Shown here: piece after piece, positions 1-8,154 of the stretch | How positions within the stretch are numbered: position 1 is the first letter of the stretch | How the letters are laid out: every line of letters begins with the position of its first letter | Assembly: GCF_000013605.1 (NCBI RefSeq) | Contig: NC_007908.1 | Coordinates: 434,001-498,000 of the forward strand | DNA from: Rhodoferax ferrireducens T118 | Lineage (GTDB): Bacteria; Pseudomonadota; Gammaproteobacteria; Burkholderiales; Burkholderiaceae_C | Direction: 5' to 3' | DNA length: 64,000 bases | Position numbers and translations under genes: made by a program | Notes under the pieces: model-generated | Told to the model about the DNA's origin: nothing | Databases searched by the model: none | Seen by the model: only the letters and a program-made list of their open reading frames with translations

Positions 1-106
1 TCCATCTTGCCCGATCCATGGATCTTCTCAGCCGTTTCATTATGCAATCCTCCGGCTGTGCGCCAGCGCACGGACGGCGGCAAGATGAGGCCGTAAATTG
101 TTGACC

Positions 107-565
107 ATGAAATATTTCTTCAGCTCGCGACGAACACGGTACACCGCTGCCGTGATGTTGTTCGTCTGGCTGATGTCATTGGGAATAGGTGTTGCGAATG
201 CTTGTCTTGTGCAGCACAACCCTGCAAAGGACGAGTTTTTAGGCCACACCCGTTCCGGGTATATGTCCAAGGCGACTATCGAGCGCGAGCGGGCGTTGGA
301 CAACTTTGCCAAGGCTCACGTTCAAGCTGGCGAGAACGACAAGTTGCCCGAAAAATTGGCGTGCCTGAATTTCTGCGCGGCAGAACAAGACACCCTGGTC
401 AAGGACCACGCAGACACGCTTGTCGCCCAGGATATCGTCCCAGTGCTGTTTTTGACCTGGTTGCTGATGCCGGCGCTAGATCCAATCCCTCAGCCGGAGG
501 CATTCGGTAGTCTGACCTGGTCGGAGCCCCCCGTCTCCATCCGCTATTTGCGGTTCACTATTTGA
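107..565 (+). CDS. Small exported or membrane-anchored protein of unknown function
   Basis: 152 residues from the ATG at 107; the frame can be extended two TTG codons upstream but the ATG is the simpler start. The N-terminus has basic residues (KYFFSSRRTRY) followed by a hydrophobic run of about 20 residues ending near VANAC, which looks like a signal peptide or anchor. The middle is charged. It holds Cys pairs near residues 85-95 (LACLNFC), and a second hydrophobic stretch lies at about 112-124 (VPVLFLTWLLMPALD). I do not recognise a family. Cys residues and export could fit metal or redox handling, but that is a guess. The gene stands alone, followed by a degenerate stretch and a broken kinase gene, so it may itself be a remnant of a larger locus. 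Confidence 0.5.
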   Translation: MKYFFSSRRTRYTAAVMLFVWLMSLGIGVANACLVQHNPAKDEFLGHTRSGYMSKATIERERALDNFAKAHVQAGENDKLPEKLACLNFCAAEQDTLVKDHADTLVAQDIVPVLFLTWLLMPALDPIPQPEAFGSLTWSEPPVSIRYLRFTI

Positions 566-832
566 CCCCCTCTTAAGCAGGCCCTCTGCTGCGCGGATTG
601 ATCCGTTTGGCAGTGTGCCTGCATCTTCTTTCGGATGGCCGTTTTGGGCCACACCGGAACGCTTCTTTCTTGTTGCCTTAACTTTCGCAATTGGAGTTCA
701 CCATGTCTCACCTTCGTCACGCCGCACTGGCCATCGCGCCCACGATGATCGATTGCATGGCACCGCCAGCTGCCCTGTGAAGAAGTCGACTGTGAATATT
801 ACTATTTTGCGTAGAACTGTCAGGAGGATCGC
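566..832. other. Gap with only a 25-codon ORF, probably degenerate
   Basis: The only start with a Shine-Dalgarno sequence (GGAG at about 692-695) opens a 25-residue ORF at 703-780 (MSHLRHAALAIAP...). It stops at TGA, after which another frame continues briefly (CEEVDCEYYYFA) before a stop. This looks like the head of a frameshifted, truncated gene. No RNA gene or clear terminator was seen. Confidence 0.3.
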
Positions 833-2244
833 ATGGCTGCACTGATCGACGTGAAGAAATGCAAGGTGTTGCGAGCAGCACCGCGGCTGATGCAAATCAT
901 GCGCGTGTTCGCCCGGCACAAGTTTCTGGGAGCCCTGTTCGGCAGGGGACACTAGCCGACGCCGAAGGAGCTACGGGAAACCTTCGAGGAGCTCGGGCTG
1001 GTCTTTCTCAAATTCGGACAGGTGCTCGCGTTGCGGCGTGACCTGCTGCCGACGGCCTACATTGAAGAGTTGGAGTTGCTGCACGACCAGTTGCCGGCGA
1101 TGGATATTGACATGGTGCGCGCGACGGTCGAGGCCGAACTGGGCGCCCCGTTGACCAAGTTTTTCTCCGCGTTCGGAGAGACGCCGCTTGCCGCTGCCAC
1201 CATCGCCCAGGTGCATGTGGCGACGCTACTGAAGTGCTCATTCGCGCCGCGCTGGCAGATGTCCCCGATCTCTGGATACCGGATGTCATCGCTTCGTGCT
1301 CGGGAGAAACCGTGCTGACGATGGAGTACTCGCCCGGCGAACGGGTCGATCTCTACGCCAAGTCCCACCCGCAAGCGTTGCCGCGGGTAGTCAACACCCT
1401 GGTCAAGCTGATGCTGCATTCGATCTTCGAAGAGGGGCTGTTTCACGCCGACCCCCATCCCGGCAATGTCTTCGTTCTGCCGGACGGGCGGCTCTCCCTG
1501 CTCGACTTCGGGAATACCGGCGATCTTGACGAGCCGATGCGCGAGTCGCTGACACTTCTTCTCGAAGCCGTCGTCAAAGGCGACGCGCGGGCCGCCACCG
1601 AGGCTTATCTGGAAATGGCACCGGCGAGCGAAAAAGTCAATCATGTGGCGCTGCTGGTGGACATCAAGGCCGTGCTTTATGAAATCCGCAGGACCAATCT
1701 GGAGGATGTTTCAATCGGGAGTGCGTTCGAAGCACTGCTGCGTGCCGGTAGCCGCAACGGAGTCCACAAGCCCGGCGAGTTTGTCCTGCTGACGCGTGCG
1801 TTCGCCATCCTGGAGTCGATGATCGGCCTGCTCGCCCCGGGCTACAACCACATGGAATCGTTTCGCGAGGAGATCTCGCGCCTGACTGCGCAGCACTTCT
1901 CGCCGGAGCGGATAAAGGATAAGACCACGAAGCTGGCACGCGAAATGGAGCGCCTGGTCACCGAGGCACCTGGCGACACGCGACGCGTCCTGCGGCGCTT
2001 CGCCGAAGGCAATCTGGGCCGGCTGCCAGGTTTGGAGGCCGTGGGACGTCGCTTCAACCGCAATCTCGAGCGGCTCACGGGTGCCATCGCTTTCGCGGCG
2101 CTCGTGATCGGCGGCTCCATGCTGTTGATGACTCCGATGGGCGGCTGGCATGACACGCTGGGCAACACGCTGATCATCAGCGGGTTTGTCGGCATTGTCA
2201 TCATCTATCTTCGTGCCTTGCGTCGCGATCTTGACCAACGCTAA
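833..2244 (+). pseudogene. ABC1/UbiB-family (AarF-like) kinase, broken by a nonsense codon and an internal deletion
   Basis: Read from ATG 833 (SD AGGAGG), the frame gives an AarF-like N-terminus up to a TAG at 953-955. It then resumes in the same frame (PTPKELRETFEELG..FLKFGQ..A.R.DLLP) to the ABC1 signature TIAQVH at about 1198-1215. Near 1222-1232 the sequence jumps one frame and continues as VLTMEY, FHADPHPGN and LLDFGNTG, the kinase catalytic and metal-binding motifs, to two hydrophobic C-terminal segments ending at 2244. The roughly 100 residues expected between the QVH motif and the hinge, including the lysine strand (VAVKV type), are missing. Intact members are about 550 residues and act in ubiquinone or isoprenoid-lipid metabolism. 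The downstream piece (1234-2244) is a long clean ORF, so the damage may be recent. Confidence 0.85.
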
Positions 2245-2355
2245 CGCTCGTTTGAATTGAGCGATAGCCTCTGCGTTTTTGATAAGACGCAAATGCGTCG
2301 CGCCGACACGTGCGACGATGAGCCAGGTTCGCACCTGTATCGCTCAGGAACGCCC

Positions 2356-2691
2356 ATGGAATGTGAAGCTACACTGTACGAGATATTGGAAGTCAGTCCA
2401 CACGCCAGCGCCCAGGTCATCAGGGCCGCTTACCGTTGCTTGGCCCAATGCAATCACCCTGATAAAAACCCGGGCAGCGCGGCCGCCAGCGAACGCCAGG
2501 CGCAGATCAACTTCGCCTATGGCGTCTTGTCGGACCCGGGCAAGCGTCGGCGCGATGACCAGCGCATGGGGGCGCAGCAGGAGTCAGACATTGAGCGTCG
2601 CGGCAGCGACCAGGCGATGCCGGCACACCCGAAGGCCATGAACGACACACCGCCGGTGTCGCGGGCCTTTGTCTTTCGGCCGTTCAAATAA
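2356..2691 (+). CDS. Short DnaJ-like J-domain protein
   Basis: 111 residues from ATG 2356; a TTG 33 codons upstream is possible but adds nothing conserved. Residues 3-65 form a J domain: TLYEILEVSPHAS, an AYR helix, the HPD loop (NHPDKNPG) and the final helix (INFAYGVLSDPGKR). The tail is polar and has no G/F region, zinc fingers or C-terminal substrate domain, so this is a minimal type III J protein that would stimulate an Hsp70 ATPase. The client is unknown. It lies about 110 bases after the broken ABC1 kinase on the same strand and may once have been co-transcribed with it. Confidence 0.75.
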   Translation: MECEATLYEILEVSPHASAQVIRAAYRCLAQCNHPDKNPGSAAASERQAQINFAYGVLSDPGKRRRDDQRMGAQQESDIERRGSDQAMPAHPKAMNDTPPVSRAFVFRPFK

Positions 2692-2719
2692 GACTCGGGC
2701 AAACGCTTGCTGTTTCGGC

Positions 2720-3631
2720 TCAACTGGATCCGTTGAGCCGGTTGAAGCTACTCAGCAAATGCGGCACGAACGCTGTCTTGTAGCCCAGGTTGCCCGCCAT
2801 GGTGTACACATTGTGGACGGTGTCGCCGATGAGCGACACGGCTTGGGCCTCTCCGGTCATCTGGGCGTAGTAGTGCATGTCTTTGTGCGCGTTGGCCAGC
2901 GAGAAGCGGAACAGCTGATCGTTGCCCTCCAGCACGTAAGGGCGAAAACGCTGGAACGCCGTGCTGTTGGCGCCGCCGGAGGCGATCACATCGCACAGCA
3001 CCTCCAGATTGACGCCGGTCTTGCTGGCGCAGGAAAAAGCCTCGGCCAAAATGGCGGCGTTGCCCAGCACCACGAACTGGTGCAGCAGCTTGGTGGTATG
3101 CCCGGCGCTGACGGCCCCGCAGTAAAAGATGTTCTCTGCAAACAAGGCAAACACCGGGCGAACGCTCGTCAGCACCTCCGGGTCGCCCCCCACCAGCAGG
3201 TTGAGCTTGCCTTCATCGGCATGCTTGGGCGTACCGGTCATGGCCGCATCCAGGAATTGGCCCCCTTTGGCCGCAATGGCCTGGGCCACGCGCCGGGTGG
3301 AGTCGGGCAGCGAGGTCGAGCAGTCCACCACCACGCAGCCGGGCTTGAGGGTCTGCAGGATGCCGGTGTCGCCAAATACCACCTCTTCAACCTGCGGCGA
3401 ACCGGTGACACAGATGATGATGACATCGGCTGTTGCCGCGACCTCGGCGGCGGTTTTGAGCGGCTGTGCGCCGTGCGTCAGCAGGTCGGCGCAGCGCTCC
3501 TCATCCGCCTTCTTGCGGATCAGCAAGGCCACCGGATGGCCCTTGGCCAGCACATGTTTGGCCATGCCGCAGCCCATCATGCCGACGCCGATAAAGCCGA
3601 CCTTCAGGCTGGATGTCGAATCGTTCATCAT
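2720..3631 (-). CDS. NAD(P)-dependent 3-hydroxyisobutyrate-dehydrogenase-family oxidoreductase
   Basis: 303 residues. It starts with a Rossmann motif (VGFIGVGMMGCGMAKHVL, GxGxxG) and carries the family patterns VVDCSTS..D, DAAMTGTP (substrate-binding loop) and the catalytic lysine region GHTTKLLHQ near residue 175. The family reduces or oxidises beta-hydroxyacids and includes L-threonate dehydrogenase and tartronate semialdehyde reductase. A relative (18019-18909) sits in the intact otn cluster. This copy lies downstream of scrambled otnI, otnK and gntR pieces in the same gene order, so it is probably the surviving member of a second otn-type cluster. Substrate is inferred as a C4 acid sugar or similar 2-hydroxyacid; the annotation to family level is secure. 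Confidence 0.8.
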   Translation of the reverse strand: MMNDSTSSLKVGFIGVGMMGCGMAKHVLAKGHPVALLIRKKADEERCADLLTHGAQPLKTAAEVAATADVIIICVTGSPQVEEVVFGDTGILQTLKPGCVVVDCSTSLPDSTRRVAQAIAAKGGQFLDAAMTGTPKHADEGKLNLLVGGDPEVLTSVRPVFALFAENIFYCGAVSAGHTTKLLHQFVVLGNAAILAEAFSCASKTGVNLEVLCDVIASGGANSTAFQRFRPYVLEGNDQLFRFSLANAHKDMHYYAQMTGEAQAVSLIGDTVHNVYTMAGNLGYKTAFVPHLLSSFNRLNGSS

Positions 3632-3707
3632 TTCTTTCTTTGTGTTGACTTGACTGGTATTTTGGGTGGACTGGCGAAAATTTCACATGGGTCGCAACGC
3701 AAGCTCG

Positions 3708-3840
3708 TCACAGGTAGGGCTTGAGCCAGCCCAGTCCAGCCGATGCGCCGCCGGCTTCATGCCGACCTGCGGCGGGTACTCACAACCGACCCAGCCGGCG
3801 CAGTTTAATCCGTCCAGGACCTGCTTTGACAAAGGTTCGA
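3708..3840 (-). pseudogene. Remnant: C-terminal end of an otnI-type isomerase
   Basis: The stretch is almost base for base the same as 15277-15400, the last codons of the intact isomerase (GWVGCEY.PQ.GMKP...LKPYL stop). One base is missing in the glycine run after the ASA codons, so the frame shifts. Nothing upstream of about 40 codons is preserved. It lies between the dehydrogenase at 2720-3631 and the otnK and gntR fragments. Confidence 0.8.
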
Positions 3841-3975
3841 CCCGGGCCAAGGCTCTGGCGACCACATGGCCGATGGTCGCTTCCTGGGAGGTGTCATGCA
3901 AGGGGGTCACCCGCCAGTGCGGAATGCCCGGTTTGGATGAACGCCAACACCTGTCGATGGGTCGTCAGCGAGCGG
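3841..3975 (-). pseudogene. Remnant: internal pieces of an otnK-type acid-sugar kinase
   Basis: Reverse-strand codons THRQVLAFIQTGHSAL match TNRQVLAFIQAGRPAL of the intact OtnK, and the DNA at about 3915-3975 aligns with 17190-17245 without gaps. The preceding bases (3841-3893) look like a shorter, poorly preserved piece of the OtnK C-terminal lobe. Most of the 420-residue kinase is gone. The fragment is fused in frame to the gntR remnant next to it, giving a 76-codon chimeric ORF (3894-4124) that is unlikely to have a function of its own. Confidence 0.7.
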
Positions 3976-4124
3976 CTTATCCCAAGCCGCCCTATCAGCG
4001 ACACCTCCGTCGGCAACTTGTCCCCCGCCACCAGCCGCCCGTCCCGGATATCGTCCTTGCGCACATCCGCCACTTCATCTGAGAAGCAAGGACAGGGTGC
4101 GATGGACTTGAAGAGGTCTCGCAT
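3976..4124 (-). pseudogene. Remnant: N-terminal DNA-binding part of a GntR regulator
   Basis: From the ATG at 4124 the reverse strand reads MRDLFKSIAP.. then DEVADVRKDDIRDGRLVAGDKLPTE..L, matching the wHTH start of the intact GntR protein (DQVADALAAEIRAGRLAVGAKLPTE). It breaks off at GISRS, in the recognition helix, and runs into otnK sequence. No effector (FCD) domain is left. A TCATACAAAT element sits just upstream, as it does in front of other genes of the island. Confidence 0.75.
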
Positions 4125-4140
4125 AAAAGTGAAGAATTCG

Positions 4141-4150
4141 TCATACAAAT
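4141..4150. promoter_or_regulatory. Candidate GntR operator half-site (relict)
   Basis: TCATACAAAT, the shared core also found at 11931, 18975 and 22742. Here it lies 17 bases before the start of the dead gntR fragment, so it may be an orphaned autoregulatory site, or it may now serve the SDR gene that starts at 4300. Confidence 0.35.
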
Positions 4151-4174
4151 CAATCGCATGCTTGTGCCGTTATT

Positions 4175-4217
4175 GACGAACATTCTATTGAATTCAACTA
4201 AAATTTGACTGTTCGTC
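4175..4217. promoter_or_regulatory. Nested inverted repeats upstream of the SDR gene
   Basis: GACGAACA (4175-4182) is matched by TGTTCGTC (4210-4217), a perfect 8-base inverted repeat. A perfect 10-base palindrome TTGAATTCAA lies between them at 4188-4197. The region is AT-rich and ends about 80 bases before the start at 4300, as expected for an operator and promoter. Confidence 0.4.
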
Positions 4218-4299
4218 GTACTAGATGAACTATATAAGCCCGTCCAGCCGCATTCCCAGCGCGTTTATGGATGGCCTTTCGACAGCAAAGGAATTCCCC

Positions 4300-5064
4300 A
4301 TGACAGTTTTTGCCCAATATCCCAGCCTGACTGACCGGACCGTGCTCATTACAGGAGGTGCCACCAGCATTGGTGCCTGCCTTGTCGAGCAATTCACCGC
4401 CCAAGGCGCGAAGGTCGGCTTTATCGATATCGACACCGCGGCAGGATCGACGCTGGCGAGCGCACTGGCCGGAGCGCGGCACGCCCCGCTATTTGTTCAT
4501 GCTGACCTGACAGACATCGCTGCGTTGGAGAGTGCCATCGAAAAGGTGCGCCAGCACTTTGGTCCCATCAACGCACTGCTGAACAACGCTGCCAACGATC
4601 GCCGCCACACCATTGAGGAGACCACCTCGGAGACGTGGGATGCAGGCATCGCCGTGAACCTGAAGCACCAGTTCTTTGCTGCTCGCAACGTCGCACCAGA
4701 CATGCGCAAGGCCGGTGGCGGCAGCATCGTGAATTTCGGTTCCCTTAGCTGGATGCTCAAGCAGGGGGGCATGCCAGTCTACACAACATCCAAATCTGCC
4801 GTGCAGGGACTGACGCGCAGCCTCGCGCGCGATTTCGGTCCATTCAACATCCGGGTCAACACACTGGTACCGGGTTGGGTGATGACCGAAAAACAGCTGC
4901 GCCTCTGGGTTGATGACGCAGCTCGCGCTGATATCGCGCGTGGCCAGTGCATCAACCAGCCGGTATTGGCAGAGCACATTGCCAGGATGGCGCTTTTTCT
5001 GGCGGCAGACGACAGCGCCATGTGTACGGCACAGAATTTTGTGGTCGATGGCGGCTGGGTGTGA
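4300..5064 (+). CDS. Short-chain dehydrogenase/reductase (SDR), probably acid-sugar or sugar dehydrogenase
   Basis: 254 residues from ATG 4300, preceded by an AAAGGA ribosome site; the frame is open upstream but without a better start. Classical SDR features are present: TGGATSIG (a variant of TGxxxGxG), NNAAND, the catalytic Ser in FGSLSW and YTTSK (Tyr-x-x-x-Lys), then a PG..MTEK loop. NAD(H) is likely from the acidic DIDT at the end of strand 2. It sits alone on the plus strand between the otn remnants and a piece of otnI (5143-5222), so a role in C4-C6 acid sugar oxidation is inferred from context only. Confidence 0.8.
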   Translation: MTVFAQYPSLTDRTVLITGGATSIGACLVEQFTAQGAKVGFIDIDTAAGSTLASALAGARHAPLFVHADLTDIAALESAIEKVRQHFGPINALLNNAANDRRHTIEETTSETWDAGIAVNLKHQFFAARNVAPDMRKAGGGSIVNFGSLSWMLKQGGMPVYTTSKSAVQGLTRSLARDFGPFNIRVNTLVPGWVMTEKQLRLWVDDAARADIARGQCINQPVLAEHIARMALFLAADDSAMCTAQNFVVDGGWV

Positions 5065-5142
5065 CCGAGCAAAGCCTCGCTGCCGCAAACGTTGAATCGA
5101 GCAAGGGCCGCTATTCGCTTGGCTCGGCGCGCGACGCGGAGA

Positions 5143-5222
5143 ACGTTGGTTGCGAGTACAGGCCTCGGCCCGACGCGGCCACCTCAGCCGTGCTGTCTTG
5201 GTTCCTGTCCTACCGGAACTGA
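5143..5222 (+). pseudogene. Third otnI-like C-terminal fragment
   Basis: Plus-strand codons read VGCEYRPRPDAATSAVLSW..SYRN stop, which follows the end of OtnI ([25 protein letters not shown]). No matching sequence was recognised upstream. The fragment runs antisense across the stop codon of the MFS gene (5184), so the last dozen residues of that MFS protein may have been created by the rearrangement. Confidence 0.5.
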
Positions 5223-6401
5223 GCGACTGGCTTTATCGTCTGTGCTGGTTCCGAGTTCACCCATGATAGGCAAAACGCGGCGTGCAAGTACGGCGAGGGC
5301 CGCCGCAAACAAGGCGACAAGGCACAGCGCCACCGGCAAGGTGGCGACCTGCGCCACTGCACCGATGATGGGGGGGCCCGACAGAAAGCCAAGATAGCCC
5401 AAACTGGCGACGCCGGAGATGCCGTGTGCGGGCGAGATACCGGGCACCCGTGAGGCACATGAAAAAAGCACCGGCACAACGTTCGAGATGCCAAGGCCCA
5501 CCAGCGCGAAACCCGCCAGCGCCGCCACAGGATGGCCGATTAGCAAAACCGCCAGCATTGCGCTTGCAGCCAGCGTGCCACCGACACTCAGCAGGGTTAA
5601 GGCACCCAATCGCGCACGAGCACGGTCACCCGCGAAGCGGCCGATGGCCATCGCCACCGAGAACGACGCATAGGCCAGTGCCGCCAAGGCTTGCGGCGAC
5701 GCCAGGCTCTCGCGCAGGTAGAGCACACTCCAGTCGTACATAGCGCCCTCGGCGACCAAGCCTAGGGCGGCCATGGCGCCTAGCAGGACGATGACACCGC
5801 GTGGGCGCATGAAACTGTAGCCCGTTTCGTCGCTTGTCTGCGCGCGGTCCGGCAGCATCGCGGGAACGACGGCAATGGTCAAGGCGGCCGCACCGATGGC
5901 CACCCATAGAGTGTGCGTGGTTGCTGCGACGCCTGCGACCGCGAGCAAGCTCGCCAGCGCCGCGCCGCCGAGTCCACCCAAGCTGAAAAAACCATGACAG
6001 CTCGACATAATCGGCCGCCCATAGGCGGCCTCGACCTCTACCGCATGCGCATTCATGGCGACATCGAACAGACTGTTCGCCACACCAAACACGAACAGAC
6101 CCATGACGCCCGTCCAGTAGCTGGGCAGCTGCAGCAGTGCGCCGACCGCTGCGGCGGTCATGAGACCGGAAACAGCGCAGACGGCTCGGGCGCCGAAGCG
6201 GCCGACGAGCGCACCGGCCCAAAGAACGGCGACGAGTGCGCCCACCCCGGCCGCAAGCATCGCCAGCGCCACTTCGGCCTCGCTCAGGCCGTGCAGGTGC
6301 TTGAATGTCGGTACATGCACGCCCCAGGTCGCAAACGCCAGCCCGTTCAGGAAAAAGTGGACATTGGTTGCCAGCCGGGCTGATCGGGGAAGCGAGAGCA
6401 C
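5184..6401 (-). CDS. MFS transporter
   Basis: About 405 residues if started at GTG 6401, just before the first membrane segment (LATNVHFFLNGLAFATWG). Longer starts overlap the upstream epimerase gene and add only low-complexity sequence, so the start is uncertain. Twelve hydrophobic segments can be counted, with a central break near DRAQTSDETG. The sequence resembles the fucose-permease/YbjJ-like group of MFS proteins, so a sugar or sugar-acid proton symporter or exporter is plausible. It is the last gene of the ABC-transporter gene chain on this strand. Its C-terminal tail overlaps an antisense otnI fragment. Confidence 0.75.
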   Translation of the reverse strand: MLSLPRSARLATNVHFFLNGLAFATWGVHVPTFKHLHGLSEAEVALAMLAAGVGALVAVLWAGALVGRFGARAVCAVSGLMTAAAVGALLQLPSYWTGVMGLFVFGVANSLFDVAMNAHAVEVEAAYGRPIMSSCHGFFSLGGLGGAALASLLAVAGVAATTHTLWVAIGAAALTIAVVPAMLPDRAQTSDETGYSFMRPRGVIVLLGAMAALGLVAEGAMYDWSVLYLRESLASPQALAALAYASFSVAMAIGRFAGDRARARLGALTLLSVGGTLAASAMLAVLLIGHPVAALAGFALVGLGISNVVPVLFSCASRVPGISPAHGISGVASLGYLGFLSGPPIIGAVAQVATLPVALCLVALFAAALAVLARRVLPIMGELGTSTDDKASRSVPVGQEPRQHG

Positions 6402-6513
6402 GGGCTGGATTACGTGGCCGCCCCGAAGGCCGACGTGTATTCGCACATGCGACTGCCCACTAGCGTCGTTCCCCCCATCTGCCGGGCTTGCGCTCACTGA
6501 AAGCGGCAACCGG

Positions 6514-7404
6514 TCATTTGACGTGACTGCGCCAGTTGTACTGTTGCTTGAAGCCCAGCAAGCGCTTGATCTTTTCATTGCTCAGCAGGGTCTCGAACTC
6601 GCCGAGGGTTTTCTTGACCGGTACCGTCGGATAGAAGCGCTTGAGCAGTTCGGCCGTCGGCAGGTCGGACGAAACATCGTCGGCCGCAACGTTCATCACC
6701 TGGAAGCCCAGGCCGTCCTTGTCAACACCCAAGCGCGCTGCGGTGGCCAGGTCGCGGGCGTCGATGTAGCTCCAGGTGATGCGGCGGCGGAAGCCCGGAT
6801 CCTTGAAATACTCGGGAAACTTCGCGTAGTCCACCGGGTCGATCACATTGCCGATGCGCAGGCAGTAGATATCCGACCCGGTTCGGGCATGGAATGCCTT
6901 GGCCGTGGCCTCGTTGATCACCTTGGACATCGCGTAGCTGTCCATCGGATCAACAGGGTATTCTTCATCTAGCGGCAGGTACTCGGGCATGCGGTAGGTG
7001 TCGGCGAAGACAATGCCGTACGTCGTTTCGCTGGAGGCGATGATGACTTTCTTGATCCCGTACTTCGACGCCGCATCCAGTACGTTGTAGGTGCTCATGA
7101 CGTTGATGCGAAAAACCTCGTTGTCCGGGTGCGTCATGATCCGCGGAATTGCCGCGAAGTGAATGATCGCATCGATGGGCGCCGGTTTGATGGATTCGCT
7201 GAATTCGTGCCGTACCGTTGTACTGCAGAGCGCGTTGAAGACCTGGCCGGCATCGGTCAGATCGGTAATCATGGTTCGGGCCGCGGAGTTGGGCAGAACA
7301 GTGCGGTCCAGGTTCATGACCTGGTGCCCATGGTCGAGCAGGTCCTTGACAACCCATTTGCCGGCCATGCCGCTGCCGCCGGTGACGATGATGTTCTTTT
7401 TCAT
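6514..7404 (-). CDS. NAD-dependent epimerase/dehydratase-family protein (extended SDR)
   Basis: 296 residues. N-terminal TGGSGMAGKWV is the extended-SDR nucleotide motif, IIHFAA the core strand, SSETTYG supplies Ser/Thr and YAMSK the catalytic Tyr and Lys (near 158-162). The length and the RIGNVIDP region are like uronate dehydrogenases and UDP-sugar epimerases. Next to an ABC sugar importer and a racemase-like protein, oxidation or epimerisation of a free sugar or uronate is more likely than work on a nucleotide sugar, but this is inferred. It lies 60 bases downstream of the racemase-like gene. Confidence 0.75.
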   Translation of the reverse strand: MKKNIIVTGGSGMAGKWVVKDLLDHGHQVMNLDRTVLPNSAARTMITDLTDAGQVFNALCSTTVRHEFSESIKPAPIDAIIHFAAIPRIMTHPDNEVFRINVMSTYNVLDAASKYGIKKVIIASSETTYGIVFADTYRMPEYLPLDEEYPVDPMDSYAMSKVINEATAKAFHARTGSDIYCLRIGNVIDPVDYAKFPEYFKDPGFRRRITWSYIDARDLATAARLGVDKDGLGFQVMNVAADDVSSDLPTAELLKRFYPTVPVKKTLGEFETLLSNEKIKRLLGFKQQYNWRSHVK

Positions 7405-7464
7405 TGCATTTCCTTTGATGGTGAGTGTGTTTGTTATGTGAATTGAATTTATTCTGCAGCCGTC

Positions 7465-8124
7465 TCAGTGCCGACTGGCCAAGGCGTCACGCACTGCCTC
7501 GACGCCGCTTTGCGGCGAGGACAGGACGGGCACCTTCATGTCGGTGAGTGAGGGGACCAGTCGTGCCATCGACACCTGTGCCAGTACGATGACATCAACT
7601 TTGCCGGCCAGGGACTGAATCGTGCGCTTGACGATCTCGTCATGCAACTCGGACTTACCGTCCAGTAGCGCCTGGAAGCCCCCTTCGGCCAATGCCTCCG
7701 TAACCGCGACGGATTTCCCCGCAGCCTCGGCCTTCGCCTTGATCAAGCGAACCGTCGGTTCGAGCGTCGTCTTGACGGTCGCGACGACGCCAATCCTCGG
7801 CCCCGACGCGACGGCGCGCTCGGCCATGGTATCGTCGATTTTGATGATGGGGATCGAGATGGCCGCACGGGCAGCGCTGGCCGCCTCGCCCACCGACGAG
7901 CAGGCATTGAGCAGCGCGACGGCGCCCATTTGCTGCCCCAGTTGCATATAGGAGAAGATGCGCCCTGTAACAGCCTCGGTGAGATGGCCTGCCGCCATGA
8001 CATCGTTGAGTAGGCTGTCATCCATGATATTGATGACGCGCACGTCGGGCAATATCTGCTGAAACTGCTGCTTGATCGGCTGTATGGTGGCGGGTCCGGT
8101 GTGAACGACGACGACGGTTCTCAT
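7465..8124 (-). CDS. Asp/Glu/hydantoin racemase superfamily protein lacking one catalytic Cys
   Basis: 219 residues. The superfamily pattern is visible: VVHTGPATIQPI at the start, LLNACSSVGEA (first cysteine), IKIDDTMAE, and GVVATVKTT..P opening the second half. The second catalytic position, normally Cys in LxCAG/S, reads VLAQVSMA here, so the pair used for two-base racemisation is incomplete. Members with one Cys include arylmalonate decarboxylase, though that enzyme keeps the other one. It is encoded directly after the ABC ATPase (30 bases) and before the epimerase-like gene, so it probably acts on the imported compound or its product. Activity cannot be predicted beyond an isomerase or lyase fold. 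Confidence 0.7.
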   Translation of the reverse strand: MRTVVVVHTGPATIQPIKQQFQQILPDVRVINIMDDSLLNDVMAAGHLTEAVTGRIFSYMQLGQQMGAVALLNACSSVGEAASAARAAISIPIIKIDDTMAERAVASGPRIGVVATVKTTLEPTVRLIKAKAEAAGKSVAVTEALAEGGFQALLDGKSELHDEIVKRTIQSLAGKVDVIVLAQVSMARLVPSLTDMKVPVLSSPQSGVEAVRDALASRH

Positions 8125-8154
8125 TGAAAAATCCTTGTAAATGAAATAAAAAAA

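Noticed and set aside
40..312. Minus-strand ORF at the left edge
   Set aside because: Overlaps the plus-strand protein with a signal-peptide-like start and has no motif of its own.
2669..3724. A 351-codon open frame antisense to the dehydrogenase at 2720-3631
   Set aside because: The minus-strand protein has a full Rossmann and catalytic pattern; the plus-strand product has none.
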